From: Ectocarpus siliculosus
Lineage: Eukaryota > Sar > Phaeophyceae > Ectocarpales > Ectocarpaceae
Reading direction: 5' to 3'
Length of the DNA: 64,000 nucleotides
Assembly (NCBI GenBank): GCA_000310025.1
Contig: FN648450.1
Coordinates: forward strand, 35,291-99,290
A program made the translations under genes and the position numbers. Under the pieces are notes generated by a model, which saw only the letters and a list, made by a program, of their open reading frames with translations, was not told the DNA's origin and ran no database searches. This document shows, one piece after another, positions 10,054 through 21,098 of the stretch. How positions within the stretch are numbered: position 1 is the first letter of the stretch; each line of letters starts with the position of its first letter.

Positions 10054-10452
10054 CAGATACATCAACCCGTTCTTGGCCGGGACGCCCCACAACCTGTTCA
10101 GGTTTCCCATATCCATAACCTTCTGCATCCCCCTGTACCAAACCCGCGAACCCTCGCCAGAGATGGGGTTGACTTGTCGGAGGAACTGCAGAATCACCGA
10201 CTTGGACATTTCGGGGAGGTGCTGCTGTAGATGTTCAAAGCCGCTTATCTGCGAACGGGGGCCGGGTAGTTCGGGCATGGCCATGCGCTCCTTGTCTTGG
10301 AAAGAGCTGAGATCTGGGACAGGATGGCGGAACGCTTGGTTGCTGTTGAGCAACCCGCACTTCTTGATCATCGCCACTACCTGCCCCGCCAGCTCGGCGA
10401 GGGGGCCCTTGAGGTACGCGCTGTGGCCGGCGTGGTCGAGGCACCTAAAAAC
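10054..10452 (-). CDS. Middle exon of SAP-SWIM gene
   Basis: A CAG acceptor (AG at 10453-10454) opens the exon in phase 0 with VFRCLDHAGHSAYLKG, which completes the SAP-like motif started in the upstream exon. The rest is a helical region ending in KVMDMGNLNRLWGVPAKNGL. The downstream boundary is uncertain. A strong GTAAGT donor lies just beyond (10046 downward), but the frame meets a TGA first. A weaker GTATCT donor before the stop would join in phase to the SWIM exon. Either the weak donor is used or the gene carries a nonsense mutation. Confidence 0.5.
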
Positions 10453-10747
10453 CTGCCACGAGTATAGGACAGGGACCACGTGAGGGGATTTTTTCTTCGC
10501 AACACGCTGTGCGTGTACGCATGACAAACGGTTAACAGTGGGGGTGCCGCGACACCTACGGGACGTCGTACACTCGTTCCTGTGATCAATGCGTGTCCTT
10601 CGAAAGCTCAACATATTTAAGCATAATCCAAGCTATAAACTACTTTGAAATTCCCGCGCGGCAGTTTGCGACGCCATTGTTCAACCCTTGAAATAAATAT
10701 CCCGTGTGCATACCAAACGTAGCCATGAAAGCAACTGCTGGACTCAC

Positions 10748-11131
10748 GCTGAGGAATTCGCGTAGCTGTGCGACTGTCCACTTGTTGAAGTCTTCTTCGG
10801 CACCGGGGAGACGACTAAACCCGTGCTTATGGTAGTTGTTGGTGTCGTGAGTCACCGCCTTGCGAGAGCGCTTGTTCCGGCCCGTACTCTGGTCCGGGGT
10901 CGGCGTCGGTCCCGGCGGCGGCGGCGGCGGCGTCTGGCTCCCGGCCCGTCGTGTAGCACGGCGAAACTCTTGTGCTATCCGGGTCTCCAGTAATGGCGGG
11001 GCCCACACCTGGCCCGTGGTAGGAGAAACTTCCCCCGATGCTATGCCAGAGGCGACAGAGGAAAACTCCAGGGTACCTGTGGTAATACAGCAGGAGCAAC
11101 CGTGGTACAGCAGTATTGTTTCATGTTCCAC
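10748..11131 (-). CDS. First recognised exon of SAP-SWIM gene
   Basis: The frame opens at 11131 with a poorly conserved N terminus, a proline-rich stretch (PPPPPPGPTPTP), then a basic patch (GRNKRSRKA), and DFNKWTVAQLREFLS, the first helix of a SAP DNA-binding motif. A GTGAGT donor (GT at 10747-10746) ends the exon in phase 0. The SAP helix-turn-helix is split by the intron at this point and continues at 10452. The true start codon is not certain. The gene is on the same strand as the nuclease gene that begins at 12634, with about 300 bp between them. Confidence 0.5.
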
Positions 11132-11434
11132 ACACAGACACCGGAAGCTAGCTCGCCTACAATACTATGTATGTTGTTATTGCGCAGAGTGCCCCACGGC
11201 AATTCTGGGCGCGCTTGAGAGTCGGCCAAAAAATGTTGCGTTCGTTCCGCTGCCACGACATGGGCAAAGTCCAGATTCGAACAATAGAGGCTGCACCGCA
11301 TGTGCACCAAAGACCTAAACACTCTGTCTGGAGACTACACATGCACGCACATAGACACGACGTCGACGATACGTTTAGCCATTACTGCGGAACGAGAAGG
11401 TACAGACACCGAACAACATGCCACTCCTAGGAAT
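11132..11434. other. Spacer between nuclease and SAP-SWIM genes
   Basis: About 300 bp between two minus-strand genes, with no coding signal. It would hold the terminator of the nuclease gene and the promoter of the SAP-SWIM gene. Confidence 0.35.
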
Positions 11435-12634
11435 TCATGTTACCCCCGAGATACTACACGTAGGTGGGGGATATTTGGAGTTAGAGGAGCAGGTGACACG
11501 TACATGATCCCCACGACTCTGACCTGTGTCTTTGGTGAAGGCCAGCGAAGACGCAGCACAGGAGAAATGTCGGAGGGTGTTCTTCAACGGGTCCCACACC
11601 ACCGCATTGTGGAACATGTTATGAGACCTCCTGAGCTTTTCCTCCGCCTCCTCCAGGGCCGCTGGTGTTTCCTCCTCCTTGGAGTCCTGCACGACGATCC
11701 TTGCCAAGTTGCCCACAAGCGCCTCAAAAGGCACAACGGCGGCTGTTCCCCGAGGATCTGGTTCGATCAATTCGAAGGCTACTTTGGCCGCCCTGACAGG
11801 GCCGATGTTCTTGAAATCGGCGAAGTCGTTTCCGGCGAGAGTGGCGAACAAACTCAGCCTACGGCGGGCGGCGGCTTCGGTAAGAGGAGAAGCGCGTAAG
11901 TTAGGCGTGTGCCTGCGGGGAAGCCCGTGCAGTTGCCGGAGAAAGTCGTAGCCTTCGGCGTCCATCCCGAAAGCCCACTCCGGAGGTTGGAATATCAACC
12001 TCGACCTGATGCACACCCCCGTGAGATTTCCCGCATCAGTCCCTCTGACGTCCCACAGCAACGATCGAACACCGAGGACGATCAAGTCCGAATCGTTCGC
12101 GAAAACATACACAGGACACCCCGTCTCTAGGTAGATGTCCTGGAAAATCACTATCTGTGGGTCGGCCTCCCTTGGAGCGATGTAAACCTCTCCTGCTATC
12201 TGGGGTCGCAAGAGCGTTGCAACCCTTGCGACAACGCGGGAGTCGAACACGCACGCACTGCTGGCCTTCTTGTTGATCTCCGTAAGTCGGCCCCCAGTTC
12301 TTTGGAGCTCGCGGGCCTCACTGGCTGCAGCCTCCCGCTTGGTTCTGCGAGCTTCGGAAGTGCTCTTCTTCGCCGACGGAGTGCTTCCATCGAGGACTAC
12401 GGTGACCTTGAAACCACGCGACTCGAACCGCGAGACCTCAGCAGCACACTCTTTGACAAGCGGGGTGACGTCGTCGTGCAGCAATAAATCGCGTGCCGCT
12501 GTCCTCCTTGTACAGCAGCGGTGAAGAAGAAAGCCGCCGTCCACTACGATGCGGTCATCGTGTTCCGCGTGCTGCAGGTTTACGCTCAGCGACCCCACAC
12601 TCTTCGCATATTTTGACAGCGACAAGATGCCCAT
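11435..12634 (-). CDS. XPG/Rad2-family (FEN1/EXO1-like) nuclease
   Basis: This is a structure-specific 5' nuclease of the XPG/FEN1 superfamily (PIN-like fold, two-metal catalysis). The ATG at 12634 gives the family-type start MGILSLSKYAKSVG, so I prefer it to the longer open frame reaching 12760. Catalytic acids can be followed in order: IVVDGGFLLHR, VTVVLDGSTPSAKK, the XPG-I block APREADPQIV, YVFANDSDLIVLG, and LAGNDFADFKNIGPVRAAK, which combines the last metal-binding Asp with the helix-hairpin-helix DNA-binding loop. The length (about 400 residues) is close to FEN1. No PCNA-interacting peptide is evident, and the C-terminal 30 residues look like run-on into an intron (possible donor at FTKDTG). 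It may be a host repair gene, but the neighbouring transposase and SWIM gene suggest a transposon-borne nuclease. Confidence 0.85.
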   Translation of the reverse strand: MGILSLSKYAKSVGSLSVNLQHAEHDDRIVVDGGFLLHRCCTRRTAARDLLLHDDVTPLVKECAAEVSRFESRGFKVTVVLDGSTPSAKKSTSEARRTKREAAASEARELQRTGGRLTEINKKASSACVFDSRVVARVATLLRPQIAGEVYIAPREADPQIVIFQDIYLETGCPVYVFANDSDLIVLGVRSLLWDVRGTDAGNLTGVCIRSRLIFQPPEWAFGMDAEGYDFLRQLHGLPRRHTPNLRASPLTEAAARRRLSLFATLAGNDFADFKNIGPVRAAKVAFELIEPDPRGTAAVVPFEALVGNLARIVVQDSKEEETPAALEEAEEKLRRSHNMFHNAVVWDPLKNTLRHFSCAASSLAFTKDTGQSRGDHVRVTCSSNSKYPPPTCSISGVT

Positions 12635-12931
12635 CGCAGAGCAGAGTGCCCGCGTGTCCTCCCAGAGAAGGTGAGGTCGCTTGTTTTGAATTTTGGATTT
12701 TGAACAGACCGTAGTGCGAACGAACAGGCCGAAAAATGGACGAATGGACCATCGGGCCACTCGACCCTGCGTTCCGCTCGTCGCTCTCTCGGTTTCTCTC
12801 CAGGTGCAGGTGTGCAGGTGGGTCTTGCCGCTGCTTTGTATAACCGGTCCACATACAGCCTCTGCTGATACGACTCCGGCGCAACCACCTCTGTGTTGAC
12901 ACGTGTTTCGCCCCGTCCTCCTCTAAGATGC

Positions 12932-13261
12932 TGCTGTTGTAGACAACTGCTGTTTTAGGCAATGTCTGCAACGGCAGTATTTTTGTATTTCGGTTTGGTG
13001 TGAAAAGAGGGAATCGTCCTCCACCCTGAATCGTCCTCCACCCTTCAACTTTCATGGAGGGCATGAAGATGCGCAGAGATCACCGTCGCATGTGGCCGGT
13101 GTTTTGCTCTGTATTTCTGGCATGTCACTCACCGAGGTGTGACTTCATTTAGTGCTTGCGATAAAAGCACGGCTACTTACTGTTGTGTAGCTTTCCTCAG
13201 ACGAACAAGAACCTGTGGCAACGTAGCAGTGTGTAAAATCCAGATTGTGGCTGCTGCTTCA
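12932..13261. repeat. Tandem duplication, copy 1
   Basis: The block begins GTTGTAGACAACTGCTGT and is repeated directly downstream at 13262-13545. Copy 1 contains about 40 extra bases with an internally doubled AATCGTCCTCCACC segment. No coding content is recognised. The block holds several CTGCTGT motifs. Confidence 0.85.
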
Positions 13262-13545
13262 GCTGTTGTAGACAACTGCTGTCTTACGCAATGTCTGCAA
13301 CGGCAGTATTTTTGTATTTTGGTTTGGCACCCTTCAACTTTCATGGAGCGCATGAAGATGCGCAGAGATCACCGTCGTCGCATGTGGCCGGTGTTTTGCT
13401 CTGTATTTCTGGCATGTCACTCACCGAGGTGTGACTTCATTTAGTGCTTGCGACAAAAGCACGGCTACTGCTCTGTAGCTTTCCTCAGAACGAACAGGAA
13501 CCTGTGGCAACGTAGTAGTGTGTAAAATTCAGATTGTCGCTGCTG
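13262..13545. repeat. Tandem duplication, copy 2
   Basis: Second copy of the 12932-13261 block, with a few substitutions and a deletion of the doubled AATCGTCCTCC segment. High similarity implies a recent local duplication. Confidence 0.85.
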
Positions 13546-13954
13546 TACTTCATAGGGTGTCTCGACTCCACGGAAAGATTGCTACGAGTCAACCACGAGA
13601 TTCCATCAATACTGCACGAACACAGATTTCCCGTTCCCGCGTAACCAGCTTCCTCGACGGCCGTGCTATACCGGTGGTCGCCATTAACGTAATCCTTCAA
13701 ACCGCCAACGACCAACACCGCCACCTGAGCGAACCTACTTGCTACTTTTGCTGTCCACGCGTTGTTGCCGAACACCACAAGGGGTCCCGCCACGCTTCTG
13801 ACCTATGACCCGCAAAGACGAAGTTCTTCGCGGCAGATTGTCAGCACCACTCCAAGGTCAATTACCATAGGGACACGGGTGGCCAGAGGGCAGGTTGTGG
13901 GTGGGTTGTGGGCATCCACAAGGTAGGGGCAGGTTGTAGAGGGGGGTTGGGCGG

Positions 13955-14222
13955 AGGCCCCAACCTTGGCCAAACGGCTTGGTTGTACAAGGACGGATGC
14001 GGAAGGTTGGGAGGCAGCCACAACGTTAGGCCACACCTCGTGGTTGTGCAAGCACCGGTCACACAGGTTGGAGGGCAGCCACAACCTTAGGCCATACCAC
14101 TTAGTTGTGCAAGCACCGATCACACAGGTTGGGGGGCAGCCACAACCTTAGGCCAGACCTCCTGGTTGTGAAAGCACCGATGTTACAGGTTGGGAGGCAG
14201 TCACAACCGAAGGGCAGACCTC
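13955..14222. repeat. 61-bp minisatellite, about 4 copies
   Basis: Unit starts GGTTGG(G/A)GGGCAGCC are at 14005, 14066, 14127 and 14188, an exact 61-bp spacing. The unit ends GCAAGCACCGATCACACA. Open frames on both strands here are by-products of the repetition. Confidence 0.9.
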
Positions 14223-17200
14223 CTGACTGCTGTAGATTGTGGTGTCGGTTCGACGGTCCGGGAAAACTGGCTTCAATGTACTACAATTTCTTTTTTTTTC
14301 AGGAAGGACAAAACGCAACAAATTCGTCTCCAAGGATACGTTGGCACAATGTGTACTAAATGAACGCATACACAATTCAATATGGGCTTTTGTGTGAGGG
14401 TGTGCGGGGATTCACGAGTGCTATGTGTGTACCAGCTAGAGGCGCAGGGTACAACAAGCTCTCAGACAGATATCGTTATGGATCGCCAGACAGATGGGAA
14501 GACGGGGTTGGGGGGCATCCGAACCATCGAGCCCCCAATTGTTTGCATGGCTGTGTTTGGCCCTGCATCGCCCTCGCGTGACGATCTAGCTAGCCTTGAC
14601 ACAGACGACCAGAGGCCGCAGCATGCCAAGACGAATAGCGACTAAACTGGTGTCATTCCTTTCGTAACCAAGGCAAACAGCTATGCTATCTCTAGATGCT
14701 CGAACTCGGGGCACAGCAACCACCGCGAGCTAAACCCGCCGCACGACACTGCTGCTGTAGAGCGGCAAGACGAGCTTCTACACGGCGCGCGTGGAGAAGA
14801 GAGAGCGACATTCCGGCAGCAGTTGCTGACTAGGTAAGCGATTCCCCTCCAGTTACATCTGGATGGTAGCAATAGAAGGATGAATTGAGGGAATATTGTG
14901 TGTTGTGTAGTTGTGTATCCCTGCGCATATGTCCCCGTTGGGAAGGGCGCGAAGTCTCCACGTGCTGTAGATGCAAGTACGCTCAGACACCAGCAGTTGG
15001 TCCTGCACACCCAACGGCTCTCGACCTACTGCGTGTATGCGGCTCTTCCTCACCATGTACAGAGCGGGGATTATGCCGGAGGCGTCAGTAAGGACCCAGC
15101 CTCATAAAAGAGCTTTTTGGAGGGCGGGTAGGCACTTTTCGTTATTTTCAACGGTTTTGTTTTTTGGGGGGGGGCGCTCGTTTTCTTCAACAGCACGTAC
15201 GAAACAGTAACAACACCGCCATATCTGCTGTATCTGACCTGTCCACACACATGCATAGCATCGACCGCGTCGACCGTCCACATGCTTCAACCAACTCCCA
15301 GCGCTCATGACACCCAATTGTTTTACATGGGTTGCTCGATTGACACAGGTCGTTCACACGCATGCAAAATAATCGTGTTCAAAGGAAGAATTGACGGTAA
15401 CCGTAGGTTGCACAAGATACCACACCCCCTTGACCAAGTGTCAACCTATCATGTTCCACGACGAAGACGATTCCGAAAATCAAACAATACTTTTTCGAAA
15501 AAACTCTCCACGAGACAGTTCCAATGCAGCCATTTCCGGCCTCGCCACTCGTTCTGGTGTGGAATAATCAGCCTTTGGAAATCGGTCCAGGGGGGCGTGG
15601 TATCTTATGCAACTGCTGTGCTGTGAGATCAGTCGATTCGATTCTCCTCTGCGCCATATTTTTTCTTCCCACCACCCTTTTTTTCTCTTTCTTTTTCATC
15701 CGGGATTTCGATGTACCCCTTTGAAAACATTATTGGCCGTAAAATACAGAATACCGAGTAAACTCCTGAGAAATATGGCGTGTCAGAGATCGGAAAGTTT
15801 TTTTCTTTCAATGTCAAGACAACAACAACAACAACTGAGAAAAGGCGGTCGCAGCGGGTCCCCCCATGCCGCGCCACTGATGCGAAACGAAGAGGTCACC
15901 AGTAGTATGCATAGCAGAGCGAAGGGATATGCATGTGCGTCTTCATATATTGCGTCTCACCCACTCTTCCCCCCCCCCCCACTTCTATCGAACTATGTAG
16001 GCGGATACCCCCCTGAGTGGGCTTGGTACCGTCATGTTCTCGAACGTTCTAGGGACAGCCAACCACGGCATTCCCGTGTCAGAGGAAGAGGCCATGCAGA
16101 GCGTGACCTTCAATCAGGTCCACCGATGCAAGCGCACCACCCCATAGCTCAGGTACGGTCGGGTTAAGTGAACTCTCCGGAGTAAATGCGAGATTTTATT
16201 CAGAAATGGTGCCCAGTGATTTGAAAAACAGAGTATGATAGAAAGTTCATGTCCGACCCGCGACACCTCTGTCCACCGAGAACCGATGAAGGTCTGCTAC
16301 GGCACCTGCTGTCAGAGTCGTGCATAACATCGTCGATCACTCAGGCATATCTCCACGCAAGGTTTGAGTAAATCGCTCCTATTTGAATTTGAACGGAGGG
16401 AACGATGGCATACCTTCTTTCGAGAGCTGTTCATTCGTTCATTTATGAGACTCAACCAAAGCGTACGCATACAATAGAAGGAAGGAACGGGGGGACCTGC
16501 AGGCAACTATTCCTCGCGATGCATTGCTTGTGGAAGGAGTAGAGAATTTTGACGCACGCGCACCAGTACTGCTGTTGGTTTGAGGGTCTCACAAGTTGTA
16601 GCGTTAGCCTATAGTGCAAGACAGAGGGACGTCGCAAGGTGAACCGATAGTGTGCAATTAGCGAACATCTCATGATGCCAAGCAACAGCGCCGGGGACGA
16701 AGAGTTATTGTCCTTGAAATGTTAACGCCGCTTCCCTGTGGTTATGACGCTTGAACTTATTAATCCCCATGCACGTTTTTACAGCGAGGATAGCTGATGT
16801 CCTGTTCGCGCTCCTGCTTGCTGTTTCCGGCGAAAATTCCAGGCCATCTACTGTCACCCTTGCTCTGGTGCATCCATCCATCCAGCCCCTTGCCCGCTCA
16901 GCACCACTCCCCCCCCCCTCACGGTATGGATTGGCATCGTTCGAAGGTGCTCGAGCAGCACATCCTCACGGATATCAAGACGAGGATGGGCACTACAGGC
17001 TACACTTCGGTAACAAGAGCGACCCCGACCACGACGGTATTGCCGTACCTTCCCCGTGTGCGAGGCTTTTTTCGAAAAGGCGTTTGCTGCGAAGGGCGGC
17101 GGCTGTGAAAAAACTTGGACGTCATCAGCGACATGTACGTTGCCTTTGTTGATATGTGAACTAAACTCTATGGGGCTGAGGGTTTTTGTTGTCTTTAGCG

Positions 17201-18619
17201 TTTTCTTCTATCCCTATCTACACTGGTGTACTGCCGGCAATTTGTCAGGCCGATAAGCGCTCATTGGACGTGCAAGCTCTGCCGAACGTCCAACACTCTC
17301 GTTTATTTTGCTCCCGACGCGTTTCCAGCCTTTTAAATCATTTTCCCACATTTTCAGCGTCCCCTGAAGTTGCTTCTAGGCAGTCGACGCGCTGGTGGTT
17401 TGTCGCAAGCTATTTATGTATGAACCCGTGACGTCAAACAAACTGACGTTCACATGGAACGCTATTTGTTCTTTGTTTCGTGTCTCTTGTCCTAGGAGAG
17501 CTTTATGCGGTTCGGCTTGGAATACGTTGGGCCGATCCTCTCCACCGAGAGTATTGATTGATCGTCAGGAACATGCTAAGCGCTACCTCAAGCCGTGCTT
17601 GTTCGCGGCCGAGGGGGCAGGAGGTGGAGGAGGTGACCCAGGGGCGGATGGGGGTGGAGGATAAACTAAAGATGGGGATGGGGATGTTCTTCGTCTCCGA
17701 GCGAGAAAAGCGATGGTCTTGATGACTACGCTGGCTACAAAACCTTGGCGGACACCTAAACCGTGTTGACAAGGTATGTCACGTGTCTTGTCCTTTCCAA
17801 AAATCGCGCCCCTTTTGCTGCCTCTTTCGCTCTGCCTGCGATGATGTTGGATGCTTGCGTGTTTCTTGTCGTGCATCAGTTATGCCCGCGGCTCCCTATA
17901 ATGTACACCCTTCCTCATCCCAGCGTGTCCGTTGGCGAGCCCTGATTTTTGAATGTAACTCGCCTCCCTTCAAAGTAGTTCTCCGGGGTGCGTAGCTTAT
18001 CCTCGTCTCTGACGTATTCTACGACCTGCGGTTATGCTGTCGGTTTGTGTCCCTCCCCCCCATGCCTGCTTGCAAATATTATTGTTGACAACGTACATCT
18101 GTCAGCTATACCAAGAACTATACTGCAGCAAAGGGGGAGAGCATGCCCTCCATTTCTCGAAAGCCCACTTTTACCCTCCTCTCACACTTCAATATTATTT
18201 CGCTGCTGATCGGTAACCTCCAGGTCGAGTCGCCGGGGCCTCCGCTGCAACATCGTTCAAAGCGTTTCCTCGGGTCCTCATGACGTTCACAACGGGTGGA
18301 AGCTTTGACGGAGGAGGCGGAGAAATATCCCGCTCGCCATGTCTCACAGCTTTTTTTTTTAATCATATGGTGCTATGATACGCTTTTTGCTCTCGCTGGT
18401 GCATGAGGGCGCCTGGCGCGGGATGAGAGCCAGGTGTTTTCTTACTGTGTCTGCAAGGGCGTTTGGAATCTGTCGCTGCAACCTCTTGGCTTCGTCCGCG
18501 CCCTGTTTTGTTTGTGCGAATTGTAGCTTTTTTGGGGGAGGGGAGAGGGGAGTTGTTTCGATGGTGTTGGGAAAGTAGAGAGGTCTATTTCTGCAGTCTC
18601 TGCATGGTTTTTGGAGGAC
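14223..18619. other. 4.4 kb with no recognised gene
   Basis: No convincing exon is found on either strand. There are G/C homopolymers (near 15166 and 15970), T-rich stretches near 15660-15700, and short open frames without family features. The frames at 15607-16167 and 16751-17152 have Pro/Ser-rich or random-looking composition. A CAG repeat-like AACAACAACAAC tract is near 15820. An unrecognised lineage-specific gene with small exons cannot be ruled out. Confidence 0.45.
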
Positions 18620-19345
18620 ACCGCTGTCACAGCTCAGGCAGTGACGTTTTTTCTTGACTAGAGTTGGTTGTATAATTTGGGACGGCCAGGGTGGGAGGGG
18701 GTTCTGTGTTTCGTGTCGGGAGAGACGGTCGTTTCTACCTGTGCGTTTGGACAGCACTGCTGCCGCTACGTGTAGCTGTTGCCTCCGGCTGAGTTGTGCT
18801 TCCTCACAACAAACAAATGTAGTTTGTTGCGGGGATTGTGGGTCGTCTCTATGATCGACGTCGCTGACGGTCATGGGCCAGGGCATGCTGTTGTTGTGGG
18901 GAGATATCCAATACACAGAACGGCGTTCGAAAGGGTATGTATGTATTGTTTAAATTTGAAGTGCACCTTTTATAGTTCTCGCTTACATGTCGTGCAACTT
19001 GGGATGTTGACGACCCTGGGTCGAGATGATAAGCCGCGGGCGGAGATGGGTTTATGCTAGAGCTGGCAACATGCGTATGATGCATGGGCACGGGATGTCG
19101 TTGTTTCAGGAGTTTGCTCGGGAATGTACCGACGATAAAATTGTAGTGATTCGAATACAGGGGGCGAAAAAACAAATAAAACATGAACAAAAAAAAGACG
19201 TATTGCAGGGGAATTGAACCCGCCACTACGGTGTTGAGCACTGCTGTTTGTTGTAGACCGGCAAGATGCGCAACCTCTATGAGAGGGTACGCATTGCAAT
19301 ACGCAACCTGCCCCCTACCGGCTTGTGCGCAACGCGCCAACTTGA
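18620..19345. repeat. Duplicated segment, left copy, ends at assembly gap
   Basis: This roughly 726-bp segment is repeated at 19446-20184 with only scattered substitutions and small indels. It ends exactly at the run of Ns, and the right copy begins exactly after the Ns. The minus-strand open frames of about 163 codons in both copies have no recognisable features and are probably not genes. Confidence 0.9.
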
Positions 19346-19445
19346 NNNNNNNNNNNNNNNNNNNNNNNNNNNNNNNNNNNNNNNNNNNNNNNNNNNNNNN
19401 NNNNNNNNNNNNNNNNNNNNNNNNNNNNNNNNNNNNNNNNNNNNN
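19346..19445. other. Assembly gap, 100 Ns
   Basis: Exactly 100 undetermined bases, the usual placeholder for a scaffold join of unknown size. The flanks are copies of one another. Confidence 0.99.
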
Positions 19446-20184
19446 ACCGCTGTCGCAGCTGGCTCCGTCTCAGGCAGTGACGTTTTTTCTTGACTAGAGT
19501 TGGTTGTATAACTTGGGACGGCCAGGGTGGGGGGGGGTTCTGTGTTTCGTGTCGGGAGAGACGGTCGTTTCTACCTGTGCGTTTGGACAACACTGCTGCC
19601 GCTACGTGTAGCTGTTGCCTCCGGCTGAGTTGTGCTTCCTCACAACAAACAAAGGTAGTTTATTGCGGGGATTGTGGGTCATCTCCATGATAGACGTCGC
19701 TGACGGTCATGGGCCAGGGCATGCTGTTGTTGTGGGGGGACATTCAATACACAGAACGACGTTCGAAAGGGTGTGTATGTATTGTTTAAATTTGAAGTGC
19801 ACCTTTTATGGTTCTCGCTTACATGTCGTGCAACTTGGGATGTTGACGACCCTGGGTCGAGATGATAAGCCGCGGGCGGAGATGTTATGCTAAAGCTGGC
19901 AACATGCGTATGATGCATGGGCACGGGATGTCGTTGTTTCAGGAGTTTGCTCGGGAATGTACCGACGATAAAATTGTAGTGATTCGAATACAGGGGGTGA
20001 AAAAACAAATAAAACATGAACAAAAAAAAGACGTATTGCAGGGGAATTGAACCCGCCACTACGGTGTTGAGCACTGCTGTTTGTTGTAGACCGGCCCCAT
20101 CTTGCGCAACCTCTATGAGAGGGTACGCATTGCAATACGCAACCTGCCCCCTACCGGCTTGTGCGCAACGCGCCAACTTGCAAG
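19446..20184. repeat. Duplicated segment, right copy
   Basis: Copy of 18620-19345, running from the first base after the gap to the start of the 73-bp minisatellite. Near the end, on the minus strand, it carries GGTTCAATTCC (20053-20043), a perfect match to the pol III B-box consensus. About 45 bp upstream is a rough A-box-like TTGCGCAAGATGG, and a T run lies downstream. The same B box is at 19220-19210 in the left copy. Confidence 0.85.
20043..20112 (-). promoter_or_regulatory. Possible tRNA-like pol III promoter (SINE head?)
   Basis: The B box GGTTCAATTCC is perfect. The A box is weak, the spacing is within the normal range, and a run of Ts follows on the same strand near 20033-20026. This could be the head of a tRNA-derived SINE. 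No cloverleaf can be drawn with confidence, so it is not called a tRNA. Confidence 0.25.
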
Positions 20185-20645
20185 AGAGGGTACACCTTGC
20201 ACGATTACCGGCAACCTGCCCCCCAACTGGCTTGTGCGAAGCGCGCCAACCTGCAAAAAAGGGTACACCTTGTCATACCATAGGCAACCTCCCCCCTAAC
20301 CGACTTGTGCATGGCGCGCCAACCTCCAAGAAAGGGTCCGCCTTGCGCTGCCATCGGCAGCCTGCCCGCTGTCCAGCTTGTAAGCAGTGCACCAACCACA
20401 AGAAATGGTACACCTTGCGCCGCCATCGACAGCTTGACCCCAATCCAGCTTGTTAGCAGCGCACCAACCACCAAGAAAGGGTACACCTTGTACTACCATC
20501 GGCAACCTGCCTCCTACCCGACTTGTAATAGCGCACCAACCACCAAGAAAGGGTACACCTTGCACTACCGTCGGCAACCGCCCCCTATCCGGCTTGCAAA
20601 CAACGCGCAACCTCCAAGAAATGTATACCTTGCACAACCTGGCCA
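20185..20645. repeat. 73-bp minisatellite, about 7 copies
   Basis: The block GGGTACACCTTG recurs at about 20188, 20261, 20334, 20406, 20479, 20551 and 20622 (72-73 bp apart). The unit also contains GCGCGCCAACC. It is a degenerate extension of the sequence at the end of the duplicated segment, so the array may have grown out of that end. Confidence 0.9.
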
Positions 20646-20662
20646 TCGTTGCATTGCAAGGA

Positions 20663-20965
20663 TTACCCAAGGTGGGGAGGTTGCAACTCGTGCCAAAATA
20701 AATCTCGATTCAGGTTGGCAAAAGTGCCCTTACAACCCGGTCTGTTGGCCACCCGTGGACCTCTACCGAACACGTTACCATTGAACGGGTTGTTGCTGCT
20801 ATGCCCCGCGAAGCCCTGCGGAAAGACTCCGACGGATCCACCCATGCCCTGGGAAGCCACGTAGTTCGCGCCGCCGCCAACCCCGCTCGGGTTCATGCCG
20901 TTAGCGGGCATGAACCCGGCAGCTCCAGCAAAGCCATTGGCAAAGGGGTTGCTGTTCGGGGTCTG
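20663..20965 (-). pseudogene. In-frame C-terminal extension beyond a stop codon
   Basis: Directly after the TAA at 20966-20968 the same frame stays open for about 100 codons. It is rich in Gly, Asn, Phe and Pro, with repeated NPF-type motifs (NSNPFANGF, NNPFNGNVFG). This looks like a genuine low-complexity C-terminal tail and not random sequence. The TAA could be a CAA (Gln) changed by one base, since the next codon is CAG. Either the gene was truncated recently, or the tail is a relic. Confidence 0.5.
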
Positions 20966-21098
20966 TTAAGCACCGGGAGCCTGGCCCTGCGACATGCGGG
21001 ATTGGGTGACGGCTGCAGCCACCGCAACCTGCATGATATCATTGTCGCGGGGTGTCAATCCTGCCCGCGACCCCGATGTTTCTTGGTTGTCGCTGCAA
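20966..21098 (-). CDS. Exon 4 of unknown multi-exon gene
   Basis: The acceptor CTCCGCAG (AG at 21100-21099) opens the exon with one base that completes the codon AG|T left by exon 3 (phase 2), so the join is clean. It encodes CSDNQETSGSRAGL, TPRDNDIMQVAVAAAVTQSR and ends APGA-stop. No family is recognised. Confidence 0.6.

Noticed and set aside
19201-19260. tRNA gene
   Set aside because: A B box is present but no cloverleaf or acceptor stem can be formed.
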